Assembly: GCA_026214975.1 (NCBI GenBank)
Contig: JAOBSW010000484.1
Location: 40,467 to 104,466, forward strand
Direction of reading: 5' to 3'
DNA length: 64,000 bases
Source: Gentiana macrophylla
Taxonomy: Eukaryota; Streptophyta; Magnoliopsida; Gentianales; Gentianaceae
The translations under genes were made by a program, and so were the position numbers. How positions within the stretch are numbered: position 1 is the stretch's first letter; each line of letters starts with the position of its first letter. The notes under the pieces were generated by a model. The model was not told the origin of the DNA. It searched no databases and saw only the letters and a list, made by a program, of their open reading frames with translations. Shown one piece after another: positions 1 to 11,375 of this stretch.

Positions 1-1456
1 TCCCAATCTGATTGGGAGAAGCTTCCTAGTAGATTGATGAGAAAGAAAACATTTTCCTAATAAAATAAGGAAAATCACTTTGATTGATTTATCTCTTTTA
101 ATTTAATATCTTATATTAAATAAATCTATGATATTGTCAATATCTAATATTGAATATCATTATCTCATTACCATAAATCTATTTTTCCGAAATCAATTAA
201 TATACAATATTAATATATGGTAATATCATTAATTAAATTGCATAATCCAACTGTATCTTATACACTCAAATGTGGCGCCCCAAATGACAATTAATTAGCT
301 TCAAGAATATTCTTTAATTATTCAATATAATTAATATATTGTATTTAATTTATTCATAATAAATAAATACCGTCTAATTTAATCACTATAACACTTTATA
401 ATCCAGATAAACTTTTCTTATTTGGTTATCACTATAACCTCATTTTAATCCGGCTAGATGTTCTTATGTGTGTGACCCAATAGGCTTCAGCATATGTTGG
501 CCGTAGACACAAAGTGCAAATTACAAAAATGCCCTTTATACCTAATGATCACGGAATAGCGTCTAGCAACACACCGTGACCCCCAATCATCGGAAGAGTC
601 AAAAGAAATGACTACTACCTTTCATGTGAAATAGTTACCGTGTAAATAGAATCATATCGCTGTAATAACATACATACGATCGTATCTCGAGTGTCAGTAC
701 ATTAACGATCATATCTTATAATCTGGATAACATGCTCTCTCGGAATAACTTATTTACTCACACTTTGCAAAGATTCACGAGAGCTAGACATTCCTTATAA
801 GAAGGCCATTTCGGATGTTCACTCCTAAACATAGGATACGCGATTCCCAGAGAAGCAACATGAATCCTACGTATGCTTCCGTATCACACCCAATCACTAC
901 CGCATGATCGACCCATGGCTAGGGGAAAGCTTAATAGTGTCAAAGCATGACAACCCACACCATGATGCCATGAAGACTCCGGTCTCAGGATAATTACACA
1001 ACTGCCACATACTGCGACACTTAATGTAAGTGGGTTAGTCTGACGTACGCATTCTCTAATACACGTCCACGACAGTTCAAGCGTCTCTACACTTAGATTG
1101 ACGAGATCTATCCCTATCTTCAATAATATAGAAGACATCCAATACATGCTAGTCTAATCACACCATCAATGTCCCGTTTGATAGTACATACGACTAGAGA
1201 CATTTAAGTATCAAACTTATTAAAGTGAATAAAGATCTCATCAACCAAAATCAGTATCATGGTTTCTCTATCACAGTTTAATACTAAGAACTTTACTATA
1301 TATAGAAATTCAATAACATGAAGATAAGCAAGATATATAATAACAAAAGTGCCTTTTATTAATCATAATAAAGTTATTACATGAACTAAACTGACTGTAA
1401 ATGACCCGACCCGGTCGGATCCGGTCCAACCCGATTGGGCTTAGGACACTATTTCA
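1..1456 (-). repeat. 3' LTR of copia element 1 (truncated by window edge)
   Basis: Direct repeat of 9776-11236. On the minus strand it opens with TGAAATAGTGTCC right after a polypurine tract, as expected for the start of a 3' LTR; the second copy opens TGAAATAATGTCC. Because the match simply runs off the left edge of the window, the true LTR is longer than what is seen. Confidence 0.85.
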
Positions 1457-1472
1457 AAAATCTCCCACTTGG
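1457..1472 (-). other. Polypurine tract of copia element 1
   Basis: The minus strand reads CCAAGTGGGAGATTTT directly before the LTR start. AAGTGGGAGAT is the usual copia plus-strand priming tract. It lies just downstream of the RNase H stop, whose last residues are GDWL. Confidence 0.8.
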
Positions 1473-1473
1473 C

Positions 1474-2062
1474 CTAAAGCCAATCACCCATATGTCTAAG
1501 CCCATGCATGTGAACATGTTTCTCATGCTTTGCTTGGGATAATGCCTTGGTTAACGGTTCAGCTATGTTATCATCCGTGTGGATTTTCTCAATCTTTACA
1601 TCTCCTCTATCAACTGTCTCTCTAATCAAGTGATAGTGCAGTAGCACATGTTTGGACTTCTGATGAGACATTGGTTCCTTTGACTGAGCAATTGCCCCAT
1701 TGTTATCACAGTACAGTGAGACTGGACCTTCATTAGTGGGAACCACACCAAGTCCAGTAATGAACTTCTTAATCCAAACTGCTTCATTTGCCGCCTCCGT
1801 GGCTGCTATATACTCGGCTTCCTACAGTAGTCTCCTGCTTGGAACTCTTCCATCTCACTGCTCCGCCGTTAAGCGTGAAAACAAATCCAGACTGTGACTT
1901 CAAGTCATCCTTGTCAGTTTGAAAACTGTCATCTGTGTAACCTCGTAATACCAAATCATCATTCCCGAAAACTAAGAACATATCCCTAGTACGTCTCATA
2001 TACTTGAGAATATTCTTGGCTGCACAACATGGCGTACATGATGGACCCAATAGCCAAAGCAT
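1474..2062 (-). pseudogene. Copia 1 RNase H region
   Basis: Two overlapping frames encode the end of a copia polyprotein. The upstream frame (2062-1784) holds a run starting ILKYMRRTRD and GYTDDSFQTD, the usual copia RNase H start with its aspartates. The downstream frame (1746-1474) holds LYCDNNGAIAQSKEP, KHVLLHYHLIRE and DNIAEPLTKAL, the canonical carboxyl end. A frame change near 1750-1800 separates them at the place where related proteins have the STTEAEYIA motif. The fold is recognisable, but the coding frame is broken. Confidence 0.85.
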
Positions 2063-2283
2063 AAGGGGTCCTACTCATTTGCGGCCTCTCCTCCTCTGTC
2101 TTAAGACACATTTCCTTTGCAGGTAGACCCCATGCGACATGGGCAGCAATTATTGGATTGCTTCATGCTGAATCTCTTCAACATATTTTTCTATATAGGT
2201 TGATTGTGACAGACCAAGCAACCTCTTAGATATATCTCTATAGATCTTGATTCCCAGAATATAGGCGGCTTCTCCCAAGTCCT

Positions 2284-2905
2284 TCATAGAGAAGTTCCAG
2301 AAAACCAAACTTTAACCGACTGTAACATAGGAATGTCATTCCCTATGAGCAATATGTCATCTACATAAAGTACTAAGAAAATGATGGCACTCCCACTAAC
2401 CTTCTTGTAAACACATGGCTCATCTTCGTTCTTGATGAAATCAAATTGTTTGATAGTTTCATCAAAATGAATATTCCAACTCCGAGAAGCATGCTTCAAC
2501 CCATAAATGGATCTTTGCAACTTGCATTCCATCCGAGCATCATCGGTTGTGAAACCCTTAGGTTGTGTCATGTACATTTCTTGAGACATATTCCCATTGA
2601 GGAAAGCTGTTTTCACATCCATCTGCCATATCTCATAATCATGGTGTGCTGCAATAGCAAGCAAACTTCTAATGGACTTTAGCATAGCTACTGGCGAAAA
2701 GGTTTTGTCATAGTCAACTCCTTGTCTTTGTCTATAACCCATTGCCATCAACCTTGCCTTGTAGGTAACTACATTACCATTCATGTCGGTCTTTCTCATA
2801 AAGACCCATTTGCATCCTATGGGAACTATTCCTATAGGCGGATAAACTAAGTTCTAAACTTGGTTGTCTTTCATGGATTCAATTTCAGAATTCATGGCTT
2901 CTAGC
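2284..2905 (-). pseudogene. Copia 1 reverse transcriptase region
   Basis: The minus-strand frame contains the palm motifs of copia reverse transcriptase in order: KARLMAMGYRQRQGVDY, TFSPVAMLKSIR, QMDVKTAFLNGN, LKHASRSWN, and the catalytic box YVDDILLIGND with both aspartates. It starts after a stop near 2800-2850 that breaks the link to integrase, and it leaves frame near 2284 before the RNase H section. It would copy element RNA into DNA in cytoplasmic particles if intact. The family call is secure; activity is not expected. Confidence 0.9.
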
Positions 2906-3090
2906 TATTTCTCTTTGTCATGCCTCATCAATACATTCTCATAAGTTTTAGGGTCCTCATCTTCCATGAGGTATACTCCAGTGTACCTTTCGGGTTCACG
3001 ACGTTCCCTAGTGGATCTTCGAGGTGTCTGTGTTTCTAGAGCAGGTGTTTGTACCTCATCCGTATGCGGAATCTGCCCTACTTCCATCAA
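2905..3090 (-). pseudogene. Copia 1 linker between integrase and reverse transcriptase
   Basis: A short open stretch in a frame shifted from its neighbours. It encodes the hydrophilic spacer that follows copia integrase (RRSTRERREPERYTG, then an acidic stretch). Similar spacers with the words RRSxRxRxxPxRY are common in plant copia polyproteins. It is a fragment of the same broken polyprotein. Confidence 0.65.
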
Positions 3091-4244
3091 GTGATGTTAT
3101 CCGTAAGTGGTTCTTGAATTTCTTCAAGATCAATCTTACTCCCACTGACCCTCTCCAGAACAAACTCTTTCTCTAGAAAGTGGTCAGTCCTGAAGACAAA
3201 CACCTCTTGCTCTCCTGGATGGTAAAATTGGTATCCTCTAGTTTCTCTAGGATAACCCACAAATAGACATTTGTATGATCTAGCTTCTAATTTGTCAGGC
3301 ATCATACGCTTCACATATGTAGGACAACCCCAAGGTTTAAGATATGCTAGATTCGGTTTCTTCTTGGCCCATACTTCGTATGGTGTAGAATCCACTGTCT
3401 TTGATGGAACTCGGTTAAGTATATAAGATGTTGTTTCTAGAGCATACCCCCAAAACGATTTTGGAAGAACTGCATAGCTCATCATGGATAGCACCATGTC
3501 TAATTGAGTGCGATTTCTCCTCTCAGATACGCCATTCATCTGAGGCATTCCGGGTGGAGTCCATTCAGGTAGAATCCTATTCTCCTTTAAGTAATCTTGA
3601 AACTCTCCATCTAGGTATTCTCCACCTCGATCAGATCGAAGTGTCTTAATTTCTTTACCTAGTTGTTTCTCCACTTCACTTCTGAATTCCTTGAACTTTT
3701 CAAAGGCTTCAGACTTATACTTCATTAAGTATAAACCATAACGAGAATGGTCATCAGTGAAAGTGATAAAATAAGAGTATCCTCATTTGGCTTGAATTGA
3801 CATTGGGCCGCAGACATCAGTATGTATGAGCTCAAGCAATTCGTTGGATCTTATCCCTTTTCCACTAAATGGTGACTTTGTCATCTTGCCAAGTAAACAA
3901 GCTTCGCATGTATCAAAAGATTCGTAATCGAATTGATCCAACATTCCATCTTTATGGAGTTTGGAAATGCGATTCTTATTTATATGACCAAGTCTACAAT
4001 GCCACAAGTAGGATTCATTCAAGTCACTTGTTATAACTTTCTTGCTGTTTATATTAAGTATATCAACATTCGTATCTAATATGTAGAGACCATTTTCAAG
4101 TTTACCAGTACCATCAAATATTCCATCACGTGAAAAAAAAACAACATTTATTCTGGAACGTAAAAGAAAATCCTTCAACATCCAATGCAGAAATAGAAAT
4201 AATGCTCTTCGTAAGAGAAAGACCAAAATAACAGTTATTCAATT
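3087..4244 (-). pseudogene. Copia 1 integrase region
   Basis: The upstream frame (4226-3783) holds the zinc-binding head: LWHCRLGHINKNRISKL followed by CEACLLGKMTKSPF, giving the HHCC pattern, then the start of the catalytic core (HTDVCGPM). A stop at about 3783 interrupts the core. The downstream frame (3725-3087) continues with TLRSDRGGEYLDGEF (second aspartate), PQMNGVSERRNRT (catalytic glutamate) and the GWGCPTYVKR-type region. Integrase joins element DNA to the host chromosome. The upstream end is cut by the solo LTR at 4250. Confidence 0.88.
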
Positions 4245-4249
4245 CTAGT
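4245..4249. repeat. Target-site duplication CTAGT (left copy)
   Basis: CTAGT directly precedes the solo LTR and is repeated at 5661-5665 directly after it. Five bases is the usual length for copia and gypsy insertions. Confidence 0.85.
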
Positions 4250-5660
4250 TGTTAGGAACATTTTATTATGTTTTGATGATGGCCATACTAGCTGTTATAG
4301 CAAGCCTGAAATAAGTTAGAATTCTCTGTATAAGTCTTTACTTAGAGTCTGACATGTTGTATAAGTTAAGTCAGACAAGTATTGTACTAGTTGGTAGGAC
4401 GGCAAAGCAAAAACAGATATTCGACAGAGTGAAGCCGACCAAGCACCAGCAGAGAAGCAATCACGAGACATTAAAGGTCCGACTTGTAACCAAGGAAGTG
4501 CGTGATGACCTTGGACAAGTCGAAGTTATACTACAAGCGATGTACATTAATATTCAAATATGGTGTACATCGATCTCACCCCAATCAAAGATCGGTGAAG
4601 TACAAAGATTCTCCTCAAACGAAACAAAGAAGAAAAGCAGTGAATTGGCAAAGCGGACTCACTTTTCGGTGAGTAAAGACGAAGCGGTGAAGGAAAAGCT
4701 AAAACGGCTAAGTCGGAAGGATCACTCGACCGTTCTAAAAGCGGAAGTAACACTTACGGATCGATTTAGTATCGTTGAAGATTCGAGAAGATCATGCATT
4801 AAATGCACAATCAATAGAGGATCAATCAAGGACGGATTTTTACGCTATACGTTTGAAGAAAGAATCGATCATCGAAATCAAGGAGAATGCAATTAAGGGG
4901 AATCAAGAATAAAATCAAGGATTATTCCCTCATTAATATAGCCAACGGACGGAATTTCAAAATCAAGGTATTCAAGGCTATAAATAGAAGGCATTGACAG
5001 ACAGAGAAGGTAGTTGAACGGAACAAAAAAAATCAAGTGAAAACTCTGTCAATTTGAAAAGCCTTCTCTCTGAACTTACAAGGAAACATCTAGTGATCAA
5101 CTTTCGGATATCGAGCTACAAAGTCATACTTGGGGCTGAGTTTGATCAACCAAGTGTGTGAATCACATTCACATCAAATCAAGCAAATCGAATCAGGCAA
5201 TCTGAGAAGGAGTTGAATCTGTGATAGCTTTTGAAAGATTTTGATCTCAAGGAGCACCAAGGAAGACTGAATCACTGAAGGCATTTATGGTCAAGGAGTG
5301 ATAGTCTTGTAGATTGTGAAGCTTGGGAAGCCAAGGACAATCATACTATTGTATCTGTGAAAACAATAGTGAATTCCTCCGATCATCACGAGGAGAAGAG
5401 TGGATTAAGGGATTACACCACCTGAACCACTATAAGCCTTGTGTCAATTTAATTTCTGCAATTTACTTTACTGACATTTATTTAATTTGCCTACACCATA
5501 ACTTAATTCGTGATTGTCTAAGCTGATTTGAAAACAACATAGTAAGAAGGGATTTATCCGCTGCCCAAAATCTTTTAAATAAAAGAAAAGTTTTTGAAAC
5601 TCCACTATAGTCATTCACCCCTCCCTCTGACTATAGTTTCACCCTTCTCTGGGACCAACA
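4250..5660 (+). repeat. Solo LTR of another copia-type element inside copia 1
   Basis: The 1,411-bp segment begins TGTTAGGAACATTTT and ends GGGACCAACA. It is flanked by the same five bases, CTAGT, at 4245-4249 and 5661-5665. It separates the protease part of copia 1 (to the right) from its integrase part (to the left). A TATA-like TATAAATAG at 4979-4986 suggests that the LTR is oriented on the plus strand. Finding one LTR with an intact target duplication and no second copy points to recombination between two LTRs after insertion. The start TGTTAGGAAC and the phrase TTTTGATGATG resemble SIRE/Maximus-type copia LTRs; that assignment is from memory. Confidence 0.88.
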
Positions 5661-6180
5661 CTAGTACTAGCCCACTGGGCAATGAAAGTAAATAAACTCC
5701 TACGGCTTGGGCAACAACATTTGCTCCATTCCCAACACGCAGGTCCACTTCTCTTTTCCTCAGATCTCTAGTCCTTCTTAGTCCCTGCATATCCGTACAA
5801 ATATGAGAACCACATCCAGTATCTAATACCCAGTGGTTAGACTTAGAAGAAGCAATATTGATCTCAATCATAAACATACCTGAAGTCGAAGCATCATTAT
5901 GCTTGTTCTTCTTGGTGCTCAAGAAAGCCTTGCGGTTTCTCCTCCAATGACCAGTCTGGCCACAATGGAAGCAAGCATCTTTGGATTTGTCTTTGGCTAT
6001 CTTAGACTGCAGCTTAGCAGCCTCCTTCGCCTTTTTGGTCTTCTTTTGGGCCCTTTTTTTGCCCTTGGAAGAAGTTACGAGCAACGCTTGCTTACCCTTG
6101 CCAACAGTGCCTTCAGCAGTTTTGAGCATGTTCAATAACTCCGCGAGGGAGCAATCATTTTTGTTCATATGATAGTTCAT
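5661..6180 (-). pseudogene. Copia 1 gag carboxyl end and protease
   Basis: The frame encodes a basic, lysine-rich stretch, a zinc knuckle reading CFHCGQTGHWRRN, and then the aspartic protease core VLDTGCGSHIC. In the knuckle the last cysteine of the CCHC set appears to be replaced (RNRK follows instead of NC). The DTG catalytic triad of the protease is present. The protein end beyond 5661 is not native: it reads into the inserted solo LTR. The protease would cut the polyprotein during particle maturation. Confidence 0.85.
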
Positions 6181-6210
6181 TACAAACTGTGAGTAAGAAT
6201 CCGGTAGAGA

Positions 6211-6690
6211 TTACAGAATCAAGTCAATACTTAACTCACGCTTCATCTTATGGCCCAGCTTCTCAAGCCTCTCTATGTATCCGATCATCTTTAGCACATA
6301 CGACCCAACTTGGGTACCCGGAGCCATCTTGCAACCAAACAGTGCCTTCGAGACCTCGTACCTCTCAGTGCGAGACTGAGAAGGATAGAGCTCATTTAGG
6401 TGAGCCATAATGGTATGAGCATCCATGGACTCATGCTGTTTCTGAAGTTCCGGTGTCATAGAAGCAAGCATGATGCAAGTAGCCTCATTGTCGAGCGAAT
6501 GCTGCTTTGCATGCTTCTTAACTGATTCTTCATTCATAGCATCTTCGGGATCCTTGATTAAGGGTGTGTCCAAGACATATCCAATGCCTTCATGTCTCAA
6601 AACGATTTTGAGGTTTCTTTCCCAGTCGAGAAAGTTTGATTCGTCAAGTTTGTTATCAATGATAAAACGAAGATTCAATTTGTTCGACAT
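6211..6690 (-). pseudogene. Copia 1 gag amino-terminal region
   Basis: A good start codon lies at 6690 (MSNKLNLRFIIDNKLDESNF); the open frame extends further upstream, but the family consensus begins here. The words NFLDWERNLKIVLRHEG, GIGYVLDTP, and ATCIMLASMTPELQKQHE match the N-terminal part of plant copia Gag. A stop near 6211 breaks continuity with the zinc-knuckle part. Gag forms the cytoplasmic virus-like particle. Confidence 0.85.
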
Positions 6691-8255
6691 TTCTATAACA
6701 ATATAGTAAAGATAATATAAGTAAAGGTTCATGTATACAAAACCACAAAATTGCACTTTAAAATTTTTTAATTAGGTTTTTCTCTCACTAGCCAACTATT
6801 TCCAATTGGCTTTCAAGAATTTTTATTAATACATTAGTGGATGGAATCCAATCTAGTTGACTCGATCCTCGACGTGGGCCGATTGACCGAGTCAAAGGTG
6901 GGTACACTTACCGGTCGAATCTTATTCGACTTTCATTGGTTGACTAGTCAACTCTTTGACAATTCACATCTCTATGTGATAGCCAATCACTTGTCTCTAA
7001 AATTAGACGGTCCTGACGTGGGCCAATCACCGCAAGATTCTTAGTCGAGTCGTAACCCAAACATTAATGAGATCTCATATCACAATAATAACAATATGCC
7101 AAGGTAGGTCAACTCCCGACGTGGGCCGATCAGTTGGGTCCAAACAAGGGCTCATCACCGTCATTATAATATTGGGAGACAAATTTAACTCGATTTTTGT
7201 CGTTGCCTCGTGGGAATAATTTTAAATTAATTCACTTAATTAATTTTAATTAAATTATGGTCTGATCTAAACGTGCATATTTCTACGTTATCAGTATAAA
7301 GTAAAACATACACCATTTTGCGCACAAAATAACCGGTATGATTATGGACTTTTCCTAGGTGCGGTTTCGAATACAAACTGACGAGACCGCGGATCACAAT
7401 ATAAGGGTAGCTGCAACCGCCAATAGGATCTCTAATGCGCCATCTACAATGGGATATTTATTTTCTTTGGGGTCCATCTTCTCCTCCATTCTTGTTACAT
7501 AATAATCTATCTAATAAATAAATACACCCGCCACACACGGGGGAGCTAACGGGAATGGGATAAATGCAGAAAGTAAACTAGGTCGCGTTCTTCAGAACTG
7601 CCTATGACAGTTTTAAAACCAACATAAAGTAAATCACACTCATCTATCTTATTTGTCGAGTCCATGATCAATCGGGGTCCATATAATCATATTATATCTA
7701 CAAGATCTAATCCATACAATAATATCTTATGAAAGAGTCAAATCTTAAATTTAACTACTTGCGTCTTATCAAATCATCAATCAACATTTAATTAATTAAA
7801 TGATTCTAATCAAAATAAAATTAACTATTAATTTTAACCGATTTCAATTTCAATTTTAATTAATAAGAACTATTCAAATTTAAATCAAAATTAAAATTAG
7901 GTCTCTTTTGTTTCTTTCCTTTTGATTCTTAATCAAAAGGGATGCCTTACGTTTCCAAAACCAAAATGTATTTTAATTGGCTCTTTCCAAAGTCAAAATT
8001 TTGAAAAAGGGCCTATGCCTAGGCATATTCCAAAATCAAATATTTTGAAAAGGGCCTCGATCTATTCCAAACAAAGTTTGGAAATGGGCAATATTATTTA
8101 ATGCCACGTGACATCCCAATGACCCAAACTATTTGAACCATTGAACTAATGGCCAATATTATATTTGTTTCTCTCGTTTCTCGAATATAGATCTTGCATC
8201 TATCGATTAATTACTTCGCAATTTAATTAGTACTTATTGTTTAAGTTTGATGTTC
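6691..8255 (-). other. Non-coding leader of copia 1
   Basis: About 1.56 kb between the primer site and the gag start, with no credible reading frame. It holds three copies of the 10-mer GACGTGGGCC at 6871, 7015 and 7118, each followed by a short GATTGACC- or AATCACC-like stretch. The rest is AT-rich. Leaders usually contain packaging and dimerisation signals; that role here is inference. Confidence 0.6.
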
Positions 8256-8267
8256 GCTCAGATACCA
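8256..8267 (-). other. Primer binding site of copia 1 (initiator methionine tRNA type)
   Basis: The minus strand reads TGGTATCTGAGC, one base from the common plant primer site TGGTATCAGAGC that pairs with the 3' end of initiator tRNA-Met. It lies one base beyond an LTR-like end CCAAACA, which fixes the inner edge of the 5' LTR. Confidence 0.8.
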
Positions 8268-8268
8268 C

Positions 8269-11236
8269 TGTTTGGAAATCAACTAGTTTAATGCAGCGGA
8301 ATTTAAAATTTGATTTCCGATCCCAAGATCGACTTCGTTTAATACAATAAACACGTTAAGTAGCTGACGGTGTTACCTTTCTTGATCTAATAGATCGACG
8401 CTTTGACCATCAACGAAGAGTAGTAGTGCGCGCGATCCGTCCACATATCCAGCCTCTATCGATATCCACACGAACTCCTTGCCGGAATCCTCCTTGGATT
8501 GCTACTAGAAAAATCCAATTGCTAGACCGGCCTTTTCTCTCTCTCTAAATCTCTCTCTAAGAAGCTCTCAGTTTTTCGCAAGAATTATGAACTCTTGAAA
8601 TTGTGATGTACAAAAGAGCTAGCCAACCCCTTTCTTTTATAGGTGAAAGTGACTGATGTATACCTTCGACCCCTAACAATGAAATTGTCAAGAATCCTAA
8701 GTAATACAATGAATAACCACGCTTATATCCCAAAAATGAAAATAAAAATAGAATGAGATGAAGGAAAAGACTTGAGCAAAAGTAGTTTAACTCAAGGATG
8801 AGACTAGAAGAACCAATGGCTATGAAGAAGCCAAGACCCTTCTAATGATCCTTAAACCAAAGACTACAATGAAACACTTTAAGCTATGCTCACAAACTTA
8901 AAATGCACTTAACAAAAGTTGTAAAACTCTAAGAGAAAAACTCTCAATATAATTATATTCAAGGTGTGAAATACATATGGTGTGCCCCTCCTTTTATAAG
9001 CAAAGGATGTTGGCATTTTATTTCCTAGAAAATAAAAATAAAATAAGAAAATGTAAAATAAAAATGAACCTAGACAACTCCTAAGTCTAGGTGAAATAAA
9101 AAAAAAAAGATAATTCCAAAAATACAAAAGATCTTCAAATCATAAATTAGTAAATAATCTTCCAATCAGATTGATTGATTATCTACCAAAATAAGATGAA
9201 GATTTGATGAAATCAATCACCATAATACTTCTAATTTTCGTGCTAGATGGTCTTAGTAGACCTTATTGGACACTAATAATAATAATAATAAGACTCCAAA
9301 TAAAATAAAGTAACAAAAAGCCCATCTTCTCTTCTCTTCGGTGTTTGATCCATGCTCTTCGGCCCAAATGTGTTATATGAGTCGAAGTAATAAATCTTTC
9401 TCTTCATTTGGATATGTACTTCAACACATTGGGCTTCTCTTGGATCAAAATAGTCCACGGGATGACAACTGGATCGATGAAAATGTGCAAGTCCGCAAGA
9501 ATATGCAAATCTACCGACTTTAGCCCAAATAAAGGACAACTTGTATTTTTCAATGAAGCGACCCTTGATAATTATGAGTAACCTTAAAATTATCAAAATA
9601 AATGATAAATTAAAATTCCATAAGTTTTCCACATTGAAGGGAATGCAGATCTCATGCAAATCACTTGATATAAGTCTTAGACGTTAATGATCATCAATGT
9701 GAAATCGTGGACCATAAGAGCTATGTAGAAAATGATGATGGCTTGATGGTCCTCCATCACTGACGTCCTTATTGTCCCAATCTGATTGGAAGAAGCTTCC
9801 TAGTAGATTGATGAGAAAGAAAACATTTTCTTAATAAAATAAGGAAAATCACTTTGATTGATATATCTCTTTTAATTTAATATCTTATATTAAATAAATC
9901 TATGATATTGCCAATATCTAATATTGAATATCATTATCTTATTACCATAAATCTATTTTTCCAAAATCAATTAATATCCAATATTAATATATGATAATAT
10001 CATTCTTTAAATTTCACAATCCAAGTGTATCTTATACACTCAAATGTGGTGCCCCAAATGCTAATTAATTGGCTTCCAGAATATTCTTTAATTAATCAAT
10101 ATAATTAGTATCTTGTATTTAATTTATTCATAATAAATAAATACCGTCATATTAATTTAATCACTATAACACTTTATAGTCGAGATAAACTTTTCTTATT
10201 TGGTTATCATTATAACCGCATTTTAATCCGGCTAGATATTATTATGTGTGTGACCCAATAGGCTTCCGAATATGTTGGCCGTAGACACAAAGTGCAAATT
10301 ACGAAAATGCCATTTATACCTAACGATTACGGAATAGCATCTAGCAACACACCGTGACCCCCAATCATCGGAACAGTCAAAGGCAATGAATACTACCTTT
10401 CATGTGAAACAGTTACTGTATAAATAGAATTCTATTGCTGTAATAACATCTATACGATCGTATCTCGAGTGTCAGTACATTAACGATCGTATCTTATAAT
10501 CTGGATATCATGCTCTCTCGGAATAACTCATTTACTCACACTTTGCAAAGATTCACGAGAGCTAGACATTCCTTATAAGAAGGTCATTTCGGATGTTCAC
10601 TCCAAAAAATAGGATACACGATTCCCGGATGAGCAAAATGAATCATACGCATGCTTCAGTATCACACCCAATCACTACCGCATGATTGCCCCATGGCTAG
10701 GGGAAACATCAATAGTGTCAAAGCATGATAATCCATACCGTGATGCCATGAAGACTCCGGTCTCAGGATAATTACACAACTACCACATACTGCGACACTT
10801 AATGTAAGTGAGTCGGTCTGACGTACGCATTCTCAAATACACATCCACATACAGTCCAAGCGTCTCTACACTTAGATAGACGAGATCTATCCCTATCTTC
10901 AATAATATAGATGACATCCAATATGTGCTAGTCTAATCACACCATCAATGTCCCATTTGATAGTACATACGGATAGAGACATTTAAGTATCAAACTTATT
11001 AAAGTGAATAGAGATCTCGACAACCAAAATCAGTATCATGGTTTCTCTATCACAGTTTAATACTAAGGACGTACTAGATATATATAAATTCAATAACATG
11101 AAGATAAGCAAGATATATAATGACAAAAGTGTCTTTTATTAATCATAATAAAGTTATTACATGAACTAAACAGACTATAAACGACCCGACCTGGTCGGAT
11201 CCGGTCCAACCCTATTGGGTTTAGGACATTATTTCA
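8269..11236 (-). repeat. 5' LTR of copia 1 (inferred full length about 2.97 kb)
   Basis: The outer part (9776-11236) is proven by its direct repeat at 1-1456. The inner part (8269-9775) is inferred from the primer site at 8256-8267, since the partner LTR runs out of the window. On the minus strand it starts TGAAATAATGTCC and ends CCAAACA. A TATA-like TATAAAAG lies near 8640 on that strand. A TAA-rich microsatellite (AAT repeats) is at about 9273-9291. Nearly 3 kb is long for a copia LTR, so an old insertion within it is possible. Confidence 0.65.
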
Positions 11237-11375
11237 ACAATGAGACATAGTGTATTCTTGTCTAATGCCTCTTGAAGGCTTGGAAAAAATCTTTCATGTC
11301 TCAATTGATGATAATGGAGAAGAATGAAGATGAAACACACTCCTAAACCAAGCTTATAAACCTAGGATGAAAACC
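11237..11375 (-). pseudogene. L1-type LINE reverse transcriptase fragment, part 2
   Basis: Translated on the minus strand this short piece gives GFHPRFISLV, ECVSS, FSIIIN and DMKDFFQAF, the sequence that follows the FDRVEW block in plant L1 reverse transcriptases. It is the continuation of the fragment at 18348-19180. The LTR element at 11376-18347 splits them, and removing one copy of the AAACC duplication rejoins the text as KLGF-HPRF. The left side is cut by the copia 1 LTR. Stops and frame changes show a dead copy. Confidence 0.75.

Larger units (their letters stand above)
1..11236 (-). mobile_element. Ty1/copia LTR retrotransposon 1 (nested, degenerate)
   Basis: Read on the minus strand, this element runs 5' LTR (right), methionine-type primer site, long leader, gag, protease, integrase, reverse transcriptase, RNase H, polypurine tract, 3' LTR (left). 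Protease and integrase before reverse transcriptase is the copia order. Positions 1-1456 repeat 9776-11236 with only about two or three differences per 100 bases by eye, which pairs the two LTRs. The left LTR is cut by the window start, so its outer edge and target duplication cannot be seen. The body is interrupted by an unrelated solo LTR at 4250-5660 and carries several stops and frame changes, so it is not autonomous. Its right end abuts a LINE fragment. Confidence 0.9.

Noticed and set aside
4354..4896. 180-codon frame on the plus strand
   Set aside because: Lies within the solo LTR at 4250-5660; basic low-information composition, no domain, no sign of coding constraint.
9273..9659. 128-codon frame on the minus strand inside the copia 1 LTR
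   Set aside because: Lies wholly within an LTR and has no recognisable domain.
9773..11236. A separate 1,464-bp solo LTR starting TGTCCC at 9773
   Set aside because: Tempting because the window also starts at TCCC, but that match ends only because the window ends. The flanks (CTTAT and ACAAT) do not match as a target duplication.
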